Assembly (NCBI RefSeq): GCF_003634575.1 | Contig: NZ_RBLJ01000002.1 | Location: 310,001-374,000, forward strand | Origin: Photorhabdus asymbiotica | GTDB lineage: Bacteria > Pseudomonadota > Gammaproteobacteria > Enterobacterales > Enterobacteriaceae | DNA length: 64,000 nucleotides | Reading direction: 5' to 3' | In this document: in pieces, positions 62,387-64,000 of the stretch | Numbering within the stretch: position 1 is the stretch's first letter | Layout: the number at the start of each line of letters is the position of its first letter | The notes under the pieces: model-generated | The model's database searches: none | What the model was told of the DNA's origin: nothing | Seen by the model: only the letters and a program-made list of their open reading frames with translations | Made by a program: the position numbers and the translations under genes

Positions 62387-63532
62387 ATGGAAACTTCAGA
62401 TTACTTTGCCCAACTGAGATCACAATTGACCTCTTTTCTTTTTATCAATGCCGATGGGCTGACTGTGTCCCGTCTGGGTCTCTCGATTACCCTGTTTTTT
62501 AAACAGGGCTACACTCAGGAAAAAAAGCAACGCATTCTGGCCTGTTACCGGCGCTTTCGCGAGGAATTTGGTACTCATCTACGTTTTCACCGACATGCAT
62601 TAAAAGGGTTAAAAAAATATTCACCGGAAAATATTGCTAAAGTCGAGGAAGGTATTCTTAATCAGAAAAAAAATCAGCCCTCTACTTGGGATATTAGTGA
62701 CGCTAAAAATATCTATGAAGCTCCCCACTATCTGATGCATTACTTGGATTCTCGGGAAATAAGCGGTAATAACGGCAGTTCTTACCTCAGTCTGGTGTTG
62801 CCTTGGGATTATCTAAAAGGACAAGATGGCATGGCTCGTTTTATGGCCTGGCTGGACTTTCTGTGTGAACAACTCGAACCGGACAGTGGAGACTGTGGCT
62901 ATAGCCTGGTCCTCCCCAAAGATTATCATGACTACTTTCCCTTAGAGTACCAGCTAGCGCAACGTTACCCCTCCCTGCAAGTCAATTCTGCGGTTCATAC
63001 TGCGGTATTACAGTATGGACATTCCATCCGAAGCATTAACTGGATCACCCTGCTGTCCAAACGATTTGTAAACCGACTGGGTGGAGAAGTCTGGATACGC
63101 AAAACGCTGGCACGTTACACAGACGTGGTGATTAGTCCTTATTCCAATGGCCTGATGATCCGCGCTGGTCAATACCCGGATCTGACACCATTGCCGGGCA
63201 GTGTCCCGGAAAGTTATTTTGCTATTAACCAACTGATACGCCCGATACGGGTGATCCCTCGTGAAGGCCATTCTCTGCACTTCTACGGTGACGGTCATTT
63301 TGATGATGTTTCCACACAAGCCTGGTATGCCCGTTATGACCGTGAACCTCTGCATATCACCCCACTCCGGGCTGGTAATCCCGCACGGGTCAGCGGATTC
63401 TGGCGAACAGACAAACTACCTAACAAACAGTATTTCTTTGCTCAGGGAGCCATCGCTTTTGACATCGAAGGGGCCGAGTCAGGGACAACCCTATGGCATC
63501 TGGTACGGGAAGCGGCAAGCATCGCGGAATGA
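62387..63532 (+). CDS. DUF3396 type VI immunity protein, copy 3
   Basis: 381 residues. It shares VIPREGHSLHF and the C-terminal third with copy 2 but has its own middle: RHALKGLKKYS, STWDISDAKNIYEAP, SREISGNNGSSY and AVLQYGHSIRSIN. The end is followed by the same spacer and start of copy 4. Confidence 0.88.
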   Translation: METSDYFAQLRSQLTSFLFINADGLTVSRLGLSITLFFKQGYTQEKKQRILACYRRFREEFGTHLRFHRHALKGLKKYSPENIAKVEEGILNQKKNQPSTWDISDAKNIYEAPHYLMHYLDSREISGNNGSSYLSLVLPWDYLKGQDGMARFMAWLDFLCEQLEPDSGDCGYSLVLPKDYHDYFPLEYQLAQRYPSLQVNSAVHTAVLQYGHSIRSINWITLLSKRFVNRLGGEVWIRKTLARYTDVVISPYSNGLMIRAGQYPDLTPLPGSVPESYFAINQLIRPIRVIPREGHSLHFYGDGHFDDVSTQAWYARYDREPLHITPLRAGNPARVSGFWRTDKLPNKQYFFAQGAIAFDIEGAESGTTLWHLVREAASIAE

Positions 63533-63568
63533 CGAATTATCACCGCTTCATAATTAACGGAGAAAATC

Positions 63569-64000
63569 ATGGAAACTTCAGATTACTTTGCCCAACTGAG
63601 ATCACAATTGACCTCTTTTCTTTTTATCAATGCCGATGGGCTGACTGTGTCCCGTCTGGGTCTCTCGATTACCCTGTTTTTTAAACAGGGCTACACTCAG
63701 GAAAAAAAGCAACGCATTCTGGCCTGTTACCGGCGCTTTCGCGAGGAATTTGGCACTCATCTACGTTTTCACCGACATGCATTAAAAGGGTTAAAAAAAT
63801 ATTCATCGGAAAATATTGCCAAAGTCGAGAAAGGTATTCTTAATCAGAAAAAAAATCATCCCTCTACTTGGGATATTAGTGACGCTAAAAATATCTATGA
63901 AGCCCCTCACTATCTGATGCATTACCTGGATTCCAGAGAAATTGATGGTGACGACAGTAGCTCTTACCTCAGTCTGGTATTGCCCTGGGATTATTTAAAG
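63569..64000 (+). CDS. DUF3396 type VI immunity protein, copy 4 (cut by the window end)
   Basis: The first 144 codons are seen. They are closest to copy 3 at the start (RHALKGLKKYS, STWDISDAKNIYEAP) but carry SREIDGDDSSSY, which combines copy 3 SREI with copy 1 DGDDSSSY, and changes such as YSSENIAKVEKG and KNHPSTW. The frame is open at the window edge. Confidence 0.85.
   Translation, partial: METSDYFAQLRSQLTSFLFINADGLTVSRLGLSITLFFKQGYTQEKKQRILACYRRFREEFGTHLRFHRHALKGLKKYSSENIAKVEKGILNQKKNHPSTWDISDAKNIYEAPHYLMHYLDSREIDGDDSSSYLSLVLPWDYLK

Larger units (their letters stand above)
59995..64000 (+). repeat. Tandem 1182-bp immunity repeat, 3 full units plus part of a fourth
   Basis: Units begin at 59995, 61177, 62359 and 63541, exactly 1182 bases apart, each opening with CACCGCTTCATAATTAACGG. 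In the first unit these bases are the last codons and stop of the effector; in later units they follow the TGA of the previous immunity gene. The duplicated block thus starts inside the effector 3' end. The array continues beyond the window. Confidence 0.97.

Overview
The window reads as a chromosome segment of an Enterobacterales member of the Photorhabdus/Xenorhabdus type (Photorhabdus is my best guess, from general familiarity and not from a search). Its gene order is enterobacterial core: fadH, sstT, alx, yqjA-D-E-K-F, yhaJ/yhaK, rnpB, rsmI/lpoA-yraN-diaA-dolP, mtgA-elbB-arcB, gltBD, sspBA, rpsI-rplM, zapE/zapG, degQ/degS. These sit in AT-rich intergenic DNA with four ERIC elements and accessory islands at both ends.

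Region 1 (1-9070) is the end of a prophage. A plus-strand baseplate/tail cassette (hub, Gp138-type spike, gp25-like, J-like, DUF2612-type, collar fibre, fibre assembly) meets a convergent minus-strand operon: an unknown protein, a small HTH protein, another unknown, an SF2 helicase with a zinc ribbon, and a DNA methylase. The fibre gene is split by a six-G run. Two operator-like palindromes lie upstream of the minus-strand operon.

Region 2 (9074-16500) is a decayed island. A 26-codon remnant resembling the Cas1 C-terminus overlaps an intact type I-F cas2-3 gene, with no csy genes or CRISPR array in the window. Then come the 3' end of a tRNA-Ile(CAU)-like gene with its terminator, an 8-bp x 12 minisatellite, a HigB/HigA-like toxin-antitoxin pair between two diverged copies of one repeat, a Ner-like regulator with a frameshifted start, a second decayed tRNA-end copy, an unlisted 27-residue TisB-like peptide gene, and a broken extra copy of the toxin-antitoxin genes.

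Region 3 (16500-58160) is mostly core. Accessory genes within it are a SAM methyltransferase, idi, a VirK/YbjX-family gene and an unknown exported protein. alx carries a yybP-ykoY-type (Mn2+/pH) leader. lpoA looks short in its N-terminal domain. An IS630-family element separates degQ from degS.

Region 4 (58393-64000) begins at an ERIC and holds a VRR-NUC nuclease that looks like a type VI secretion effector. It is followed by at least four tandem DUF3396-type immunity genes in an exact 1182-bp repeat that runs off the window. The copies are near-identical at both ends and differ mainly in the middle, which suggests duplication with diversification or gene conversion.
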